Below, piece after piece: positions 36,037 through 50,900 of a stretch of 64,000 nucleotides of DNA. Every line of letters starts with the position of its first letter. The stretch's first letter is position 1. A model generated the notes under the pieces. It did not search any database and had not been told where the DNA came from. It saw only the letters and a list, made by a program, of their open reading frames with translations. A program made the position numbers and the translations under genes. This DNA is from Harmothoe impar (lineage: Eukaryota; Annelida; Polychaeta; Phyllodocida; Polynoidae), in the NCBI GenBank assembly GCA_947462335.1, contig OX381721.1, forward strand, positions 33,902,303-33,966,302, in the 5' to 3' direction.

Positions 36037-39000
36037 TTACTTTTTGTCACCCTCGTCATCGCCACCATCGTGTAACAAAGCTTTAAGTAGTTCCCGCACC
36101 TCAGTTTCATCGTTGCGTTCTTCCACGACCCGTTGACCCATCTCTCCCTCCCAGCCGACCGGATGACCCCTGTTCTGCTCCTGTAGCCACCTGATGAGGG
36201 GCCTGAAGTACTCCTGTATGGGCTCAGCACTGAAGTCCCTCTGCCCGGTCAGTACCTCCATCACCTCCGGCCATGGGCGGCTGCTGCCCAGACTCAGCGC
36301 CTCCCTGAAAACATACAAGGGTGAAAATGATATAGCGTAAATCACCTGGAGATGAACACATACCTTAAGAGAAAAACCTGATTTTTAAAAGATTTTTTTC
36401 TAACAGAGCAATGCTCATTTTATTTCTTTAATACAGGTTATATAGTTCATCTACATTTCTGGATATTTTTTATGGGTCATCATGAGTACAAATATTCATG
36501 TAAATCAAGGTTAATGAACACCTGATTTTGTCGATATTCATGCATTTCAAGCCCTTTATTTGTGAACAATAGTAATAAAAATAAATAAAGTTAAAGTGTT
36601 ATTCATTCCAGAAAAACACTGGAAGTATGTAGTAGGGTATGGTCCGTCTCAGTGTATGTGTTAGACTCAGGGGGAATCTGCCCTAGACCTATCATAAATT
36701 CTCACATAGAAATCACCATGTTTGTATGTCAATCACACATTAGCATGTTAGTGAAATGAAGGTGATATATTGATGTATGCAAGTTAGAATTGTATCTTTA
36801 TAATAAATGAAACAACCTCTTCTGTTATTCAATGGAATCCAATGTAAATGTCCATGTATACTTTTACATTAAATGTCCAGAATAAACAATCATCAAATTC
36901 AGAAGCCGCAGCTAGTACCCGAGCCACATCTCCCGTGCGGCTTATAGGATCAGTCGTTCTGAGTACAGTTTACACCTGGTGTTACACCTGGTTGATAGAT
37001 TCCCACTCACATATACACACATTCATAAACATGAAGGTATAATCAGCAGGACATGGAGGTTCTTCACATGCCTAGTATTGGCTGTGGGTAATTTACTTGG
37101 AGGGCCAATTACTCCTACTGGGTGGGGGAGGGGGTATGGGTCTGTGTTAAAGCAAGCTGAGGCCCATGCAGTGGTATGCACTGAAAATCCATTGATTGAA
37201 AGGGTTAGTCAGTACAGACTATCCTAGGTTCCTCATATGTGTGTTAGTCATAATGGCAAAGTTATATAAAAAAAATGCCTGAGGGGTCAGTTAGTAGTGG
37301 CCAACCTAGGTTCATCATTGGTGTGTTGTATTTGTATGCCACTAGTTGGTGCCACCTGAAAGATACTAAAATCACCACTTGGTGGCTCCACCTGGAAATT
37401 AAAAGACTTAGGTGGGTTGGTCAGTACTGACCAACCTGACATTAATAACTTACCTAGGTTAGTCGTATAGGGAGCCAAAAAATGACTAACTAAGTTAGGC
37501 ACTACTGACTACGAGATTGGTTGTATAGGGAGCCTAGGAATATCAGTGTGGTAGTATTGCTTCAAGTGGTCTCCCACCTGAGAGGTGGTGCTACCTTGTG
37601 GGCAAGCAATGCAAGCCAAGAAGGACAATGTGCAGGTATATTTCATATCGATGAAACACCTCCAATCTAGTACTGGTAAAAGCCTACGTGACTCACCAAG
37701 GCATCATACACTTGGCTGATTAAGCCATGTGGCCATGAAGTTAAAAAAAAAGTTTTTTGGTCAATTCTAGGGTCTGCGGCGAGGCTGGCTAGCACTTTGA
37801 TGTTTAAAAAAAAGTTTAAAAAGAAATAAATTCCGACCTTTCTGCCCATGCTACCTGAAACAAACCTTTTTTTTCTTTTTTTCTTTTTTTTTGGCTTTAG
37901 ACTTACTTGAGTCTTTGTCCGGCTGGTTTAGACTGGTATATGTCACATTCATGGAGTTTCCCAGTTTTGCCGGCCACATCGCACAGCGCCTTCTGGAACT
38001 GGAACTGTCCCAGGAAACTCAGGAAGTACCTGAAACATAAATACTATATTAAATTCAGAGAATCATTGTATGAAATTATTAAACAATTTAGTGTAAGGGA
38101 AGGTTCATTATCTAACAACAGGGGGTTGGTTGATTAAAGTTGGTATCCAATGTGTAGCGGTGGTTAATTTCCACATTTGGCATGAGGATCAGCATGGTAA
38201 TGTTGTAAGTCATATGTGAAGATAGTACCATAAAACCTCGCGTATAAGCCTAACTCACGTATAAGCCGCACCCCAAGTTTGGGACAACCCTATAAGCTGC
38301 ACAAGGGGTCTGATTATGGCGACATTTGTACAGTACCATAGTAGCAAAAACTCTCGTATAAGCCGCACCCCGACTCTGGGCCGAAGCTATAAGCCGCACC
38401 AGCGATCTGACTCGTGTACTAGCCGAGGCTTATACGCGAGGTTTTACGGTAAGCAATGTTTCTGTATAGGAATTCCCGTATAATAGGTCAAATGCATTTT
38501 GACTGACCTGTCATAAATAGGGTTTTTAGCATGCTTCTCTTACATCACACAAGATGTCACTAGCGTGTGTACACAGGATTCCCACTGCAGACCCAATAGC
38601 TCATTCCCATGCACACATTACTCATTAGTGCAATATATTCTCTACAAGTGGCAGCATATATCTCAGGTGGTGGCGTAAGAGGCTAATGGCCATCGAACCT
38701 GGCGGCTCCAGCTATACATAACGATATATACTATGCAAATGGCTACAACCAAGATTGTATCCTTCAAGATAACTATAAAAACTACAATAAACAACAACCC
38801 TAATGATACAGTCCTTAGCAGTACATCGATTATGTATTGTGTGTTGTATATAGTTATAATTGATCTTGAAGGATATACTTGGAGCCGCCAGGTCCGATGG
38901 CCAACAGCGTATTGCGGTGGTGGCCCATGGTTGTGTTTGCTCCAACAATGCTGTGGATCTGTACTTATCTTACATTTAAGCATTTAGGACTCTTGGTGAT

Positions 39001-41944
39001 AATAATTTCAGGAGAGAAGTATATATTCAGGGATTTAAGATTATTTCCGATGGAAAACAATTTTATTCGCCATAGTTGGGGTACCAAATTTAAGTTGCTA
39101 TAGATCAATGCAGCAAGAAAGGTGCCTTTTCAGACAAATTGTTGATAAAGTTTGGAACATTTCTGAAGTGTGACCGACATGTACATAAAGTTAACCTCAA
39201 ATCCCGCCTTCTAATGTATACTATTTAACGAATTATTGTACTGTGAATCTACTGATATGAAATGTTTGCAAACATAGCCATCACAAACTATGCTAAAACT
39301 AAAGTGAAATCAATTACCGTAAAACCTCACGTATAATCCTAGCCTGCATATAAGCCGCACCTAGAGTTTGGGCCTATCCTATAAAGCCGCAATGATGATC
39401 TGATTATAGTGACTTTACTGCTGTACCATAGTTGCAAAAACTCGTGTATAAGCCGCACCCTGACTTTTGGCAGATCCTATAAGGCTCACCGCGGATCTGA
39501 CTCGTGTACAAACTGCGGCATATACGTAAGGTTTTTTTCAGTATGAGAAGTCCCCCTTTCTTGCTGCATTGGTCCCTAGTGCATGTATATTCCACTCCTA
39601 CAATGTGACTTACCGCATATAAGGTACGTTAGCAGCCACGTGGTATTTGGCGCCTGGATCGAAGTCGTCCTCAGACCGAGGTACGGGTGCCACAACCCCC
39701 TGGTACTTTAGTCTGTAACAAATACTAATAAACTTAATAAGGTAATATAAGACAGGGATGCTTTATTTTGGCACAAAACATGCCAAATAGGGTGCAGATT
39801 GTATGAGATTTTTCAAATCCTATCTCTCAGGATTTTGAGACTATCTCACATGTTTGCGACTATCTAGCCTGATGGTTGCGAGATACGAACAAAACTATAG
39901 TATTTTGAGACTATCTCGCAGTTTTGAGACTATCTAGCCTAACAGTGTTCCCTTTTTTGGGTACTGGATATACTCCTGGGGGTCAAGAGGCAATATCGTT
40001 GATATAAGCCAAGGCCGAAGGCCGAGTCTTATATCAATGATATTGTCTCGAGATATATCGAAATACAGCCGGCTTGCATAGATTGATTATGTATAATAGC
40101 CTGATTACAGCTCTTATTCCACACATGTAGCCTAGGAGGATATCCTGTAGGAGGTTATATGATCATCAAACATCTTCTCCGTGTGTTCTCATAGAAATAC
40201 AATGATCATAGGATATGCTTGAGGAGTGTAGCCTCATTCTGATACAACCTAGTCATATATAATACTTACCATGAACCATGACTCACAGCCAGACATAGTG
40301 GTCATGATCCTTGAGTACATGGTATTTCTGATTTGGACTTCCAGATGGAGGGTTTGAATCCCATGTCCAGCAGAACTTTGATATGCCTGATATACATTTT
40401 TTGTTTTATTGGCTATTCTGATATTTCAAGAAAAAAGAAGAAAAAAAGAAGAAAAAAAGTGTGGGTGTGGGGGCAGAACCCCCAAATTATATAACAGCAG
40501 CACTAAATAAACAGTACTCTTAACTTTGTCTAATGGGACAATGCCTCACCAATATAGGCCCTAGTTAGCTAGTTGGTTATTCTGATATTTCAGGACAAAA
40601 AAAGACAAAAAATGAAGAAAGAAAACGGGGGTGCAGTGGCAGAGCCCCCGATTTATTCAACAGCAGCACCAACTAAACAGCAATCATAATTTTGTCTGAT
40701 GGGACAATGCCTCACCAGCATAGGCTTTAGTTAACAGGCTGAAACACATGTGGCTGTGTGGCCCTGCTGTTAGGATACAGGGTACTTCTTGTTGGCATTG
40801 GATCGAATGGGGTTCAAACCCCTTAAAGTTTTTAGTTGGCGTGAGACTGGCGTGACTCATTGGGCTCAAAAGGCAGAAGCAGTACATATACTATTGGGTG
40901 ATGAGTATCATTGCTTTTTGAGTTCAAAATATCTTTATTCTGGTAAATTATAAAGTTACATATATACATTTGTGTCTTTTGTTTTTCTACCAGTCCAGCT
41001 TACAAGATGTAAATAAGCCGATTTGTATATGATAATTGTGGTAAATGCAGAAAAGTTATTCATTCTAATTACGACATAATGTAAACAAAGTGTTTGTGAA
41101 ACCTTTTGTTCCTTACTTGGTATTAGTAACATGAGTGAAATGCAATGTAGCACTGACAGTCTCCTATATATTGTGTTGCACACAAACAGAGTGCTAGCCT
41201 GCATGAGTCCCGATGGAGCAGTTGGTTAGCTGGCGGGCTCAATTGTTCTGAGGTTGTGGGTACGGATCCTGCTAGATACCCTGGCTCTCAAAGAGAAAAA
41301 GAGCTCTTAAATATAACTACCTCCTAGGGGTGTATGTGTCCTTACCTGTACTGCCACCACTTGGCGTTGTAGTTGTGGTTGTTGATGGTGCCTCTAAACA
41401 CGTCCCAGCGGTACTTGTCTATCAGGTACCCGAACGGCAGGAAGGCAATCTTCTCCAGCGCCATCTTCATCAGGAAGTTTATCTCACGTTTATCTGGAAA
41501 ATAGATTTGAATCATTTTATACTAGAGCCATCTTAAAGTGTACCTTTCAGGTGAATAGGTATCGGACATGTTAGATTTTAATGAATTCTATATGAGAGAC
41601 ATACAGATTGGGAATATAATAATATGTTTATGAGTATCTATAGTTTTGTAGTTAATTATTATCTTAAACTGTCAATAGGTGGGAAAAAAACTGTGCAAAC
41701 TTATTTAGATTGTACCATATAGAAAAGAAAAGAAAAGAAAAGAAAGACAATTATTATATAGAAAGACCACTTTACTAAATTCATCACAGCATTTGGAGCT
41801 TGGTCCATCTAACACCAAACAATCTGGCCTCACCCCACTTTTCCTTGGTCCCAGTCCCTGCTGGTGGAGTTGCCGGAGAGTCGGTGAGGAGGCCAATCTT
41901 CTTTAAGTGCTCCGGAGTCATCACCGACAAGGCTATGGTATCAC
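36037..41944 (-). CDS. ACE: ACE-like gene: exons 10-14 (C-terminal half of the catalytic domain)
   Basis: Exons 41944-41834, 41493-41346, 39712-39614, 38029-37907 and 36304-36037 encode in order: [53 protein letters not shown] with the substrate and chloride residues; [12 protein letters not shown] and [15 protein letters not shown] with the conserved disulphide; and [16 protein letters not shown]. The last exon continues into a polar acidic tail ([11 protein letters not shown]) and stops at 36039-36037. No transmembrane stretch follows. Confidence 0.9.
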
Positions 41945-44900
41945 CTGTAAAATGTACGTTTTTTAACAGACCTTAACAAGCCTGAATTGGCATCGTTCGT
42001 GAAGATAGGGTTCTTGCGGCATTTAAAAACTAAAGGAGTGCTCATTTTGTTAACAACAAGATGGGGGTTAATGGATATAGGAGGGCCCCCAAAAAGGAAA
42101 TCGGGCCCTTTGAGGAAGAGACCAATAAAGCCCGGTAACTATAGCAGGGAGTTTCAATTTTGGGTAAAAAAGAAAAAATCTTGTATAGCCCTATTGAGCA
42201 TTGTGACAGCTTTTCAGATCTGTTGGAATCATCTTCCTATCACTCATAGGTCCGGAGGAATCATGATGAACGTATCAGAACTTGGGGGCTATTCAGGCAG
42301 TGCTTAAGCTCAATGCATTTCTGTGATCTAAAACAGGCCAATATCAAGGCTGCACTGAAATACTCTGCCATTTCTTCATATTTTTGAATGAAATCTTTTA
42401 CACATATAGAACATAATGGGTACCACAAGTTGACCTTGTTCTGTAAGCACCACATGACCTCTGACCTAGTTATGATTGACCTTTGACCTATCAAAGGAGG
42501 AGAAAGGAGGAGGGAGAGAGAGAGAGGGCTGGGGGAGAGGGAGGACAGGGGAAGGGAAAGGTAGGGGGAGGGGAGTACTTCAGATAGGGTATTGGACAGT
42601 AGAGAGAGGTAGCTCTCACCCACAGGACCAGAATGAAGGCAGTAGCTGAACAGGGGCTGCCTAGGGCAGTACCACACAGGTCAAGTTCACATGGATCTAG
42701 GCAACATTAGGCATGGCCAGAAATACCTGGATTTCACATATGTCATTAATAACACAATTACCAAGTTCCCCATGCTACCATACTTATACAGTCTATATTC
42801 TTTGATCATTTTTTCATATGGTTTAGGTCACCATAAAATTCTCTTCCACACCAATCAAAGATTCATACCTTCCTCCCCTCATAGCTGTATCCATGCTGAC
42901 TGCAATACTGTTGTGATTAGTATGAGGGGCTAGCCATTTTTATAGGCCTAAAATTGAGGTCTGAAGGTATTTTTAAAGCAGAGTACCAGTGAGGCCACTT
43001 CTACTAGGCAGGTTGAAGATTGGGTCACTGAAACGCGCGGACCGCAGCGGCACCAGTTTTACAGGATACGCAACTCCCTAACTATAGCTCAGAACTAACA
43101 GAAGTGTCAGCCACGCTCAATTTCAACCTGCCTGTGGGGTAGCAAAAAGATTCCGATCCCTTTCAAATTTTTGACCTGCTCAGGCTAAATTCTATCAACC
43201 CCCTTCCTGTCATTAAAAATTACCACTGCCATGAGCTGCACTAATTTAAGACCCCATGTGCTTATGTAAAAGGCAGCATATCTAAATCATAAGCCGGTGA
43301 TCCACTGCCGCGAATTTGCTTCGATTTTGCTTCATTGCAGTCGTGCATGTAAGCACTTAGAGAACATTCTATCAGTGGATCTGCTCCCTGTGACAATGTA
43401 GTTGCGAGGGGCATGTGACCTGCGAGTAAATTCACAGAAATCTAAAAATTTTGATATTTGCGAGTGTACTCGCAAGCTTCTCTCGAACGACAACATTCGC
43501 AGTAAACTCGCGGCAGTGGATCACTGGCTATACCCACCGACGGCCTCGTGGAAGGCTGAGTTGCCGCCGTTCCTGAAGATGGGGTTCTGGTGCCGGTACA
43601 GCATGAAGTACTCAATGTGCCCCATCTCGTGGTGGATGGTGGTCAGGTCGTCCTGGTTTACCTCCGTACACATCTTTATTCTACAATGGATGAAACATAG
43701 CACATTAGGGACTAATTGTCTGATCTAAGGGGGTTTTGGGGCTAGTAAATATAGTGGGCAGGGGAAGGGAGGGGAGGGGACTTAACAATGTTGAAAGTGA
43801 CAGTGAACGCAACAGTTGTGCCTGTAGTGACTATTGACTACTGACTAGTGATAGTCCTTATCCTAGTAACCTGTCACAGTTGAAGTACCAGTGATAGTTG
43901 CATACGACAGGGCTTATTAACAGTAACAGTGACAGTGCCTCTTGATAGTGACAGTGACAGTTGACATTGCCTATTGACAGTGACAGTTGACGGGGGGGGG
44001 GCACTCCCTATATTTTCTATAGTAACTATGTGTGAACATCACCTCAAATTTGATACCCATATCACAGGAAAGAAAACAACAATATAGCACCCTTTTCACG
44101 GACAATTGAGCTCAAAACATACCCTAATCAAGAAAGAGTAGGAAAAATATACCCTTATCGAGAAATATCATATAAGAAACCCACAAATGGTGGGCCTTAA
44201 ATGTACCCTAATATTTCTAATTTCAGAACAGAAATAGACTAAGATTTAAACCTGTACGTTTTTCTAGTCATAAGGCCTTAAACATACCCCTTTTCCTCCA
44301 AAATTACCTAAAAAGCAACCCTTTTCAAGGGCCCTCGCGGGTCCGTGCCTAGGGTCCAAAAACATACCTTTTCCCTTGGAATCGTGTTCACACATAGTCA
44401 GCAAGGCTGAGGGAGTGGCCCCCCTGGGAGTGACAGTGACAGTTAACAGTGACCTCCTACTTACCTGTAATCATCACCTTTGAAGAAGTCCTCTGCCGAG
44501 GCGTGACACACGACTTCCCTCCCATCTGTCGGCCTTGTGATCATTGATTTCTCCCAGAATGTTGGTGTCATGGGTAGAAGACCGATGGAGGTATAAAAAC
44601 TCTCAGCCACCTGTAAAACATATAAAACTATTTTTTATTGGTGTTATATTTTTCTTTCAAAGTTGATTTTTTTTGCTATCAACACTGATTTTACAGCTAA
44701 AGGATAGATATTGGTTAAATAGTATCAGTTGACAGTTTATAAATCCATATTGACAGCAACATTTTGCCTAGTTTACAGTTGAAAACTGACCAATCAATGT
44801 TGAAAACAACTCTTTTCTTTTTTTGATCTTAACAGTTGACCATTGACAACTAAAAATAAGTTGTAACTATTCTCAACATCCATGCTTGCCCTTGGCCGGC

Positions 44901-47900
44901 AGTTGACCAATGCCCTACGTTTTTTGTTTTGTTTCAATGAGCCCTTTCGAAACTCGTTTATTAACAAAACATGCGTTCGAGACGTGGCGTAACATTTGTT
45001 AACATATGATACAAAAAAAATCATTACTCTGTGAACTACACTACAGGCGAATACCCCTGGACATTGTAATGATAATGTAACCATTTAAGTAGTTGGTAAG
45101 GCAGATGTTGATAGATTTATTCCTGAGATGACTGGCATGTTTACATCTTCAAATATGGCTCCATAATGGCTGCTCCCCAAGTTCCCCAGTCCACCACCAG
45201 GTGGAGTCAAAGGCTATATTCTTAGTTCCTGTTTATACCACTTGGTGGGGTGGCTATCACTGGATATCACTACATCCCCCTTATTACAAAGATGTTATGG
45301 GTATATGAAATCAATTTGTCAAATTGTCTTATGTATTGAAGATTATATGTAATGGTGGGTTAAGGGTAGACTGCCCTGTCCCCCTGACGTTTGTAGGGAT
45401 TATTTTGCCCTAGTTGTCAAACGTCAACTTTAGTCTTTATATCTGCTCGGCATTATTGACACCCGTCCACTCCGGGTAGTTGTTCCCGCATGACTGGCTG
45501 GTGCATCTAACGGCCTCGATGGTGGTTTTGGCGGAGGTGGATGCTTCGGAGCCAGTTGTGGTGACGGTGGTCGTTGCAGCCTTGGAGACGTATCTGAGGC
45601 AGGCGGATGTGATGGCCTTGGAGACACAGGCGGATGTGATGGCCTTATAGGTGTTGTCGGCTGCTGAATCTCCAATGGTCTTCCTTCTGGTCTCTCTTGT
45701 AGATGGACTCGATTACGCCTAACCAGACTTCCTCTCTGGTTCTCCACGATATATGATCGAGGTGCTGCATCACTTGGCTCAATGACCTGTCCTGGACGCC
45801 AAGCATGTGTCGACTTGTCGTACACACTGACCCGTTGCCCAGGGTATAGTGGTGCTAAGTCCTTCGCTCCTCCATCATGGTAAGCCTTGCTTTTGGTCTG
45901 CCGTTCCAGCATTCTTTCTTTCACTGGTCCACTTGCAGTTTCTTCGCTGCGGAATGGAAGACTTGCTGTTAGTTTTCTGTTCATCAAAAGCTCCCCTGGC
46001 GACGGAATGACATTGTCTATGGGGGTTGCTCTGATGTTAAGTAGGACCTTTTGGATGTTTTGTCCTGACTTCATTGCTTTCTTTAGTATTGGCTTAATCC
46101 ATTTAATCTGTCGCTCTATAAATCCATTGGATTGTGGGAATTCAGGCGATGATGTTACGTGCTGGATCTCCCACTCTCTGCAGGTTTTCTGGAAGGCTTC
46201 TCCTGTGTACTGGGGTCCATTGTCAGATCGGATGGTGTTAGGCTTCCCAAGCACACTGCATATACCTTCTACGTAGCTTGCTACGGAGGCAGAGGTTGCT
46301 GAGGAAAGTTCCTTCACAAATGGAAATTTCGAATAATAGTCAGACACAATGATAAACATCTTGCCTTTTATCTCAAATAGATCAGTACCTATTACCTTCC
46401 AGGGTCCATCAGGAACCTCTGTGGGTAACATTGGTTCTTTCGTGTTTGCTTCCTGGAACTCCTGGCAAAGTGGGCAGGTCTTGATCATTTTGCTGATATC
46501 ATCGTTTATCCCAGGCCAGTAGATGGTTTCTCTTGCTAACAATCGTGTCTTCTCGATACCCTGGTGTCCTACGTGTAGTTGCTTCAGTAGCTCAGGCTGC
46601 ATCGATGGTGGTATCACAACCTGCTTTCCCTTGCAGATCACACCATCCTCTATTCCTAGCGTGTCACGGAAGCTCCAGTAAGGCCGCAGGTCAGTAGGAA
46701 GCTCTTTGATGCTTTCCGGCCATCCAGTATAGATGACTTCTGCGAGTGCGTTCAACACTGGACACTCCCTGGTCTTGGTTCTCAGGTGGTGTTGTTTCTC
46801 GGGACTGAAGTGTATCAGATCCAGGGTGATATCATCGACTCTGACATCAAGCGTGACATTTCCTGTATCTTTCGGGTTAGGCAACCTGGAAAGTGTATCA
46901 GAAATGACCATTTGGCTCCCTGGACGGTACAAAACACTGTAGTCGTAACCTTGTATCTTCAGTAACATACGCTGCAGTCGTGGCGGGGCGGATGAGAGTG
47001 CTTTACGCGCAATCATCTCTAACGGCTTGTGATCGCTCACTACTGTAAATGATCTGCCGTAAAGGTATGATGTGAATCGTTCAACCCCATAGACAACGGC
47101 AAGCATTTCTCTCTCTATGTTGCTGTAGTTGCTCTGTGTTGTGGTAAGTGTTTTGGATGCGAAGGCAATTGGTTTTCCTTCCTGTACTAGACATGCACCC
47201 AATCCCTTCATCGACGCATCAACTTCTATGCTGATGGGCTTGGTAACATCGTAGAAAGCGGCGATACGGGATGTCATGACTTCTTTCAGCTTCTTGACTG
47301 CGATCGTATGAGTTTCTTCCCAAATGAAGACAGAGTCCTTCTTCAACAGATCTCTCAGCGGAGCGGCAAGTGAGCTGAGGTTGGGAATGAATGTCCCAAG
47401 GTACGTCAGTAGCCCTAAGAATCGTTGTAGGTCTTCAGGATTCTTTGGTTCGGGCATTTCATTGATAGCTTGTACCTTGGCTGGATCTGGTGATATCCCT
47501 TCTGCACTGTACGTATTGCCAAAGAAGGATATTGAGCTGGCCTTGATGGTACACTTTTGGGAGTTGAAGACCAGTCCATACTCTTTGGCTGCATCCATCA
47601 ATGCAATCAGATGCTTGTCGTGTTCCTCTTCGGTACGACCGAACACGCAAATGTCGTCAGCTATGCCCACACACCCATCGAGATTCTCTAGAAACTCGTC
47701 CATCCGTTGCTGGAAGATATCTTGGCTTATGTTCAGGCCGAAAGGCAATCTCCTGAAACAGTATCGTCCAAACGGAGTACGGAAGGTGGTTAGCAATTGA
47801 CTCTTCTCCTCGAGGGGTACACTCCAGTAGCCTGCTTTGGCATCTAGCTTACTGAAGATTTTGGCACCAGCGAACTTTGGATTGACCTCTTCTAGAGTAG

Positions 47901-50900
47901 GCATTTTATGAGGACATCGCTTTATGGCATTGTTCAGACATTTAGGATCCAGACATATCCTGAGACTACCATCTTTCTTTGTGCTGTACACAAGACTGGA
48001 GCACCAGTCGGTGTGCTTGGTAACCTTGCGGATCACGCCTGTTTCCTCCATCTCCTTGAGTCCTGCCTTTATCTTTGGTAACAGATTGACGTTGGACTTA
48101 CGAGGTCGGTTAATGTGCGGCTCAGCGTCTGGCTTCAGGAGGATTTTGGCAGGCTCCTTGAAGCGACCAATGGCATCGAACTGATCTGGGTATCGGCTTT
48201 TCAGATCGTCCACGGTGGACACAGATCGGGTGATCTGGTCAACTGTAACCCTCGTACAGTTGATCGTGATGAGACCAAGGGCCTCGCACGTTGGTAGTCC
48301 TAGTATTACAGGTCCGTCGACTTCAACGACGTAGAATGTAGCCTCGTGCCATTCGGACGTTCGAGACTTGCATCTAACTGCCATGGTTCCAAAGCAGTTA
48401 ATGGTGTTGCCTGAATACGACGACAGCTTCGCCTTGGTAGTAGGCGTCAGGATCTCACGCGGGTCGCGGTCACCATACATCTGACGGAAGGTACGTAGGG
48501 GTAGAGCATTAGCATTAGCACCAGTGTCAAGCTTCACCTTGAGCGTGTGCTTGCCCTTGACATCTGGTATTTTCACATCAAGGTTGGTGAATGCTTTGTC
48601 CTGCTCAACTGCATCAAGGTCTCCCAAGGTGACGGCATAGAACACTTTGATAGGCTCGTCGGCACTGTCGCTGTCTTCTGAGGTACTTGACGCGTTGTTT
48701 TGTACGGCATGTACTTTCTTACGACCTTTCTTCTTGTGGTAGTCTTTCTTTCGTGACTCCTTGTCTGGCGCGCTGGCAGTTGCACCGCTGTTCTTTGGAT
48801 GACCCAACTTCTTGTTGTGGCAACAGTCAATCCAGTGGCCCATATTACCGCAGTGGCCACACTTCGAGTTGTATGCGGGGCATTCGCGGTACTTGTGTAT
48901 TCTTCCGCAGTTCCCACAGGGCTTTCGTTTCCCTTTTCCATCATGCTTCTGAACGTAGTCGACATTCGGAACTTCCTTACGGGAACGTCGTTTAAGGGAT
49001 TCCAGTCGGAGAGAGCCTTTGGTTGCAGCTTCATGCTGTCGACCCTCCTTCAAGACTTGTTCGAGCGTCAAATCCTTACCCTTGTCAAGCAGGCTTCGAC
49101 GGAAAAGCTCTATTGGCGTAGAAGCTATCACTAACTCGATGACGCGTTCTTGAAGCTCGGCATCGGTAAACTCGCATTGTAACGCCTGGGTACGCGCTCG
49201 CGATACGAACTCGTCTAGGGACTCGTTTTCGTCTTGTTCATACTCAAACATCAAATCAAGGCGGTGTACTCGGAAATGTACAGAGATATTGAGTTGGTCT
49301 TCAAAAAAACTCCAGATCTTGTCCGGATCTTTTAAGTGTTCTGCGCTCAGCCCTGAGGCATTTAGCCGGCGCAAACCCTCATCCCCCAAACCTATCTTGA
49401 TTTTACGAGCTATTTTGACCTTCTCGGTAACCTCATTGTCCTCAATTACTAAGGACATGCGTTGCTTGAATAGCTTGAACACCTCAGGTCTATTGGGGGT
49501 GTCCCAGTTCATGGTAGGGTATTTGGCAGCCATATTGTTGGAATTGGAATTTTGTGACAACAATTGTCTTTTTTTTTCACAGTGTAGGTAATGGAAGTGA
49601 AATTTGTGACAACAGTTTTTTTCACAGTGTAGGTAGTGACAACAGTTTTTTTTCACAGTGTAGGTAGTGGAAATGAATTTTTGTGACAACTGTTTTTGTT
49701 CACAGTGTAGGTAGTGACAACAGTTCTTTTTTACAGTGTAGGTATTACTATACTATGGCTGTATAGTTATAGGCAGTCACTGTAGTCAATATACAGGTAG
49801 TAGTATATAGACTATAGACAGTCACAAAAGTCAAATACACAGGTAGTAGTGCATGGACTATAATCACTTTCCTCCAACTTGTAGATCTATCTAACACATG
49901 GTATTGGTATAGGCACTGTCAACTGTAAATGGTTCCTCCTCCTGGTGTGGTACCATTGGCATTGTAGAAGAAGATTTCCTACTCACAGTTTTTGGTGTAA
50001 CCTGATGTTGGTGTTGCTCAAAACATACATCAATTCATCATTTACTTTACCACTGCCACCATGTAATGATAATGTAACCATTTAAGTAGTTGGTAAGGCA
50101 GATGTTGATAGATTTATTCCTGAGATGACTGGCATGTTTACATCTTCAAATATGGCTCCATAATGGCTGCTCCCCAAGTTCCCCAGTCCACCACCAGGTG
50201 GAGTCAAAGGCTATATTCTTAGTTCCTGTTTATACCACTTGGTGGGGTGGCTATCACTGGATATCACTACAGACATGGGACCCTGACATGTGGTTAGGTC
50301 ACCTGCTACCACATCACCGAGAGCTAATATGAAATTGAAGCAAAACTTAAAGCTACACTGGCGTGTACTGGACATACTCGCTCACATTGACACCCCCTCT
50401 AGTGGGTAGAAAAGACACTAAGATTACTATGGGTTACACAATCTTAGCTCAATGTCCAAGCACAAGATGAAAGCTATCTACAATTCTTCATGCTCAGTAG
50501 GGGTCACAGCAGGTGGTCTCTCACCTCTGATCCCATGTGAGCAGCTCAGACCTCCTGCTGTGATGTGGTGTCATAGGGAGTGGTAATAGAAAGGATGGTT
50601 ACATCTACAAAGAGATGGGTAGATTACTATGTGTTTATGTTATGTAAAGTTATGGTTTAACACATTTAGACACTAAAACAGCCAAGATGTGACAGGTGGG
50701 GGCAGGGAAGAGCCCTGGAGAAGAGGGGATGGGTGGATTGGACCTGGAGGAGTTATATTTCTTGATTATATAAGGCCTGCTAACGGCGGCGCCATTAGCA
50801 GCAGAAGTGAGTTCATGCCAGAGCAGCTTTAAGGTTGTGTAAATCTAAGTAAATGCCACACAATGTTGATTATGGCATCCTGGCCCTCACCTTAAACATC

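Larger units (their letters stand above)
45065..50271 (-). mobile_element. Complete Ty3/Gypsy LTR retrotransposon in an ACE intron
   Basis: Two 210-base direct repeats (45065-45274 and 50062-50271), identical by eye, bound a 5207-bp element. Read on the minus strand, each LTR starts TG and ends CA. The 5-base flanks are both gacat (45060-45064 and 50272-50276), a perfect target duplication. On the minus strand the sequence after the 5' LTR begins TGGTGGCAG, a plausible primer-binding site (TGG pairs with tRNA CCA), and aaggggga abuts the 3' LTR as the polypurine tract. The single open gag-pol frame and matching LTRs indicate a young, possibly active copy. It lies in the same orientation as the ACE-like gene and takes up most of the intron between exons 7 and 8. 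Confidence 0.93.

Noticed and set aside
40280..40372. tRNA gene suggested by a gggtttgaatccc B-box-like arm
   Set aside because: No convincing A box, anticodon stem or acceptor stem could be folded around it.
42026..43227. Long Harbinger-like element between distant aaaggagtgctcatttt and aattaccactgcc ends
   Set aside because: The ends are diverged and 1.2 kb apart with unrelated sequence between them; they are more likely two separate remnants.
48573..49034. 153-codon and opposite-strand frames inside the retrotransposon
   Set aside because: They overlap the zinc-knuckle region of gag-pol in other frames; only the long frame has family motifs.
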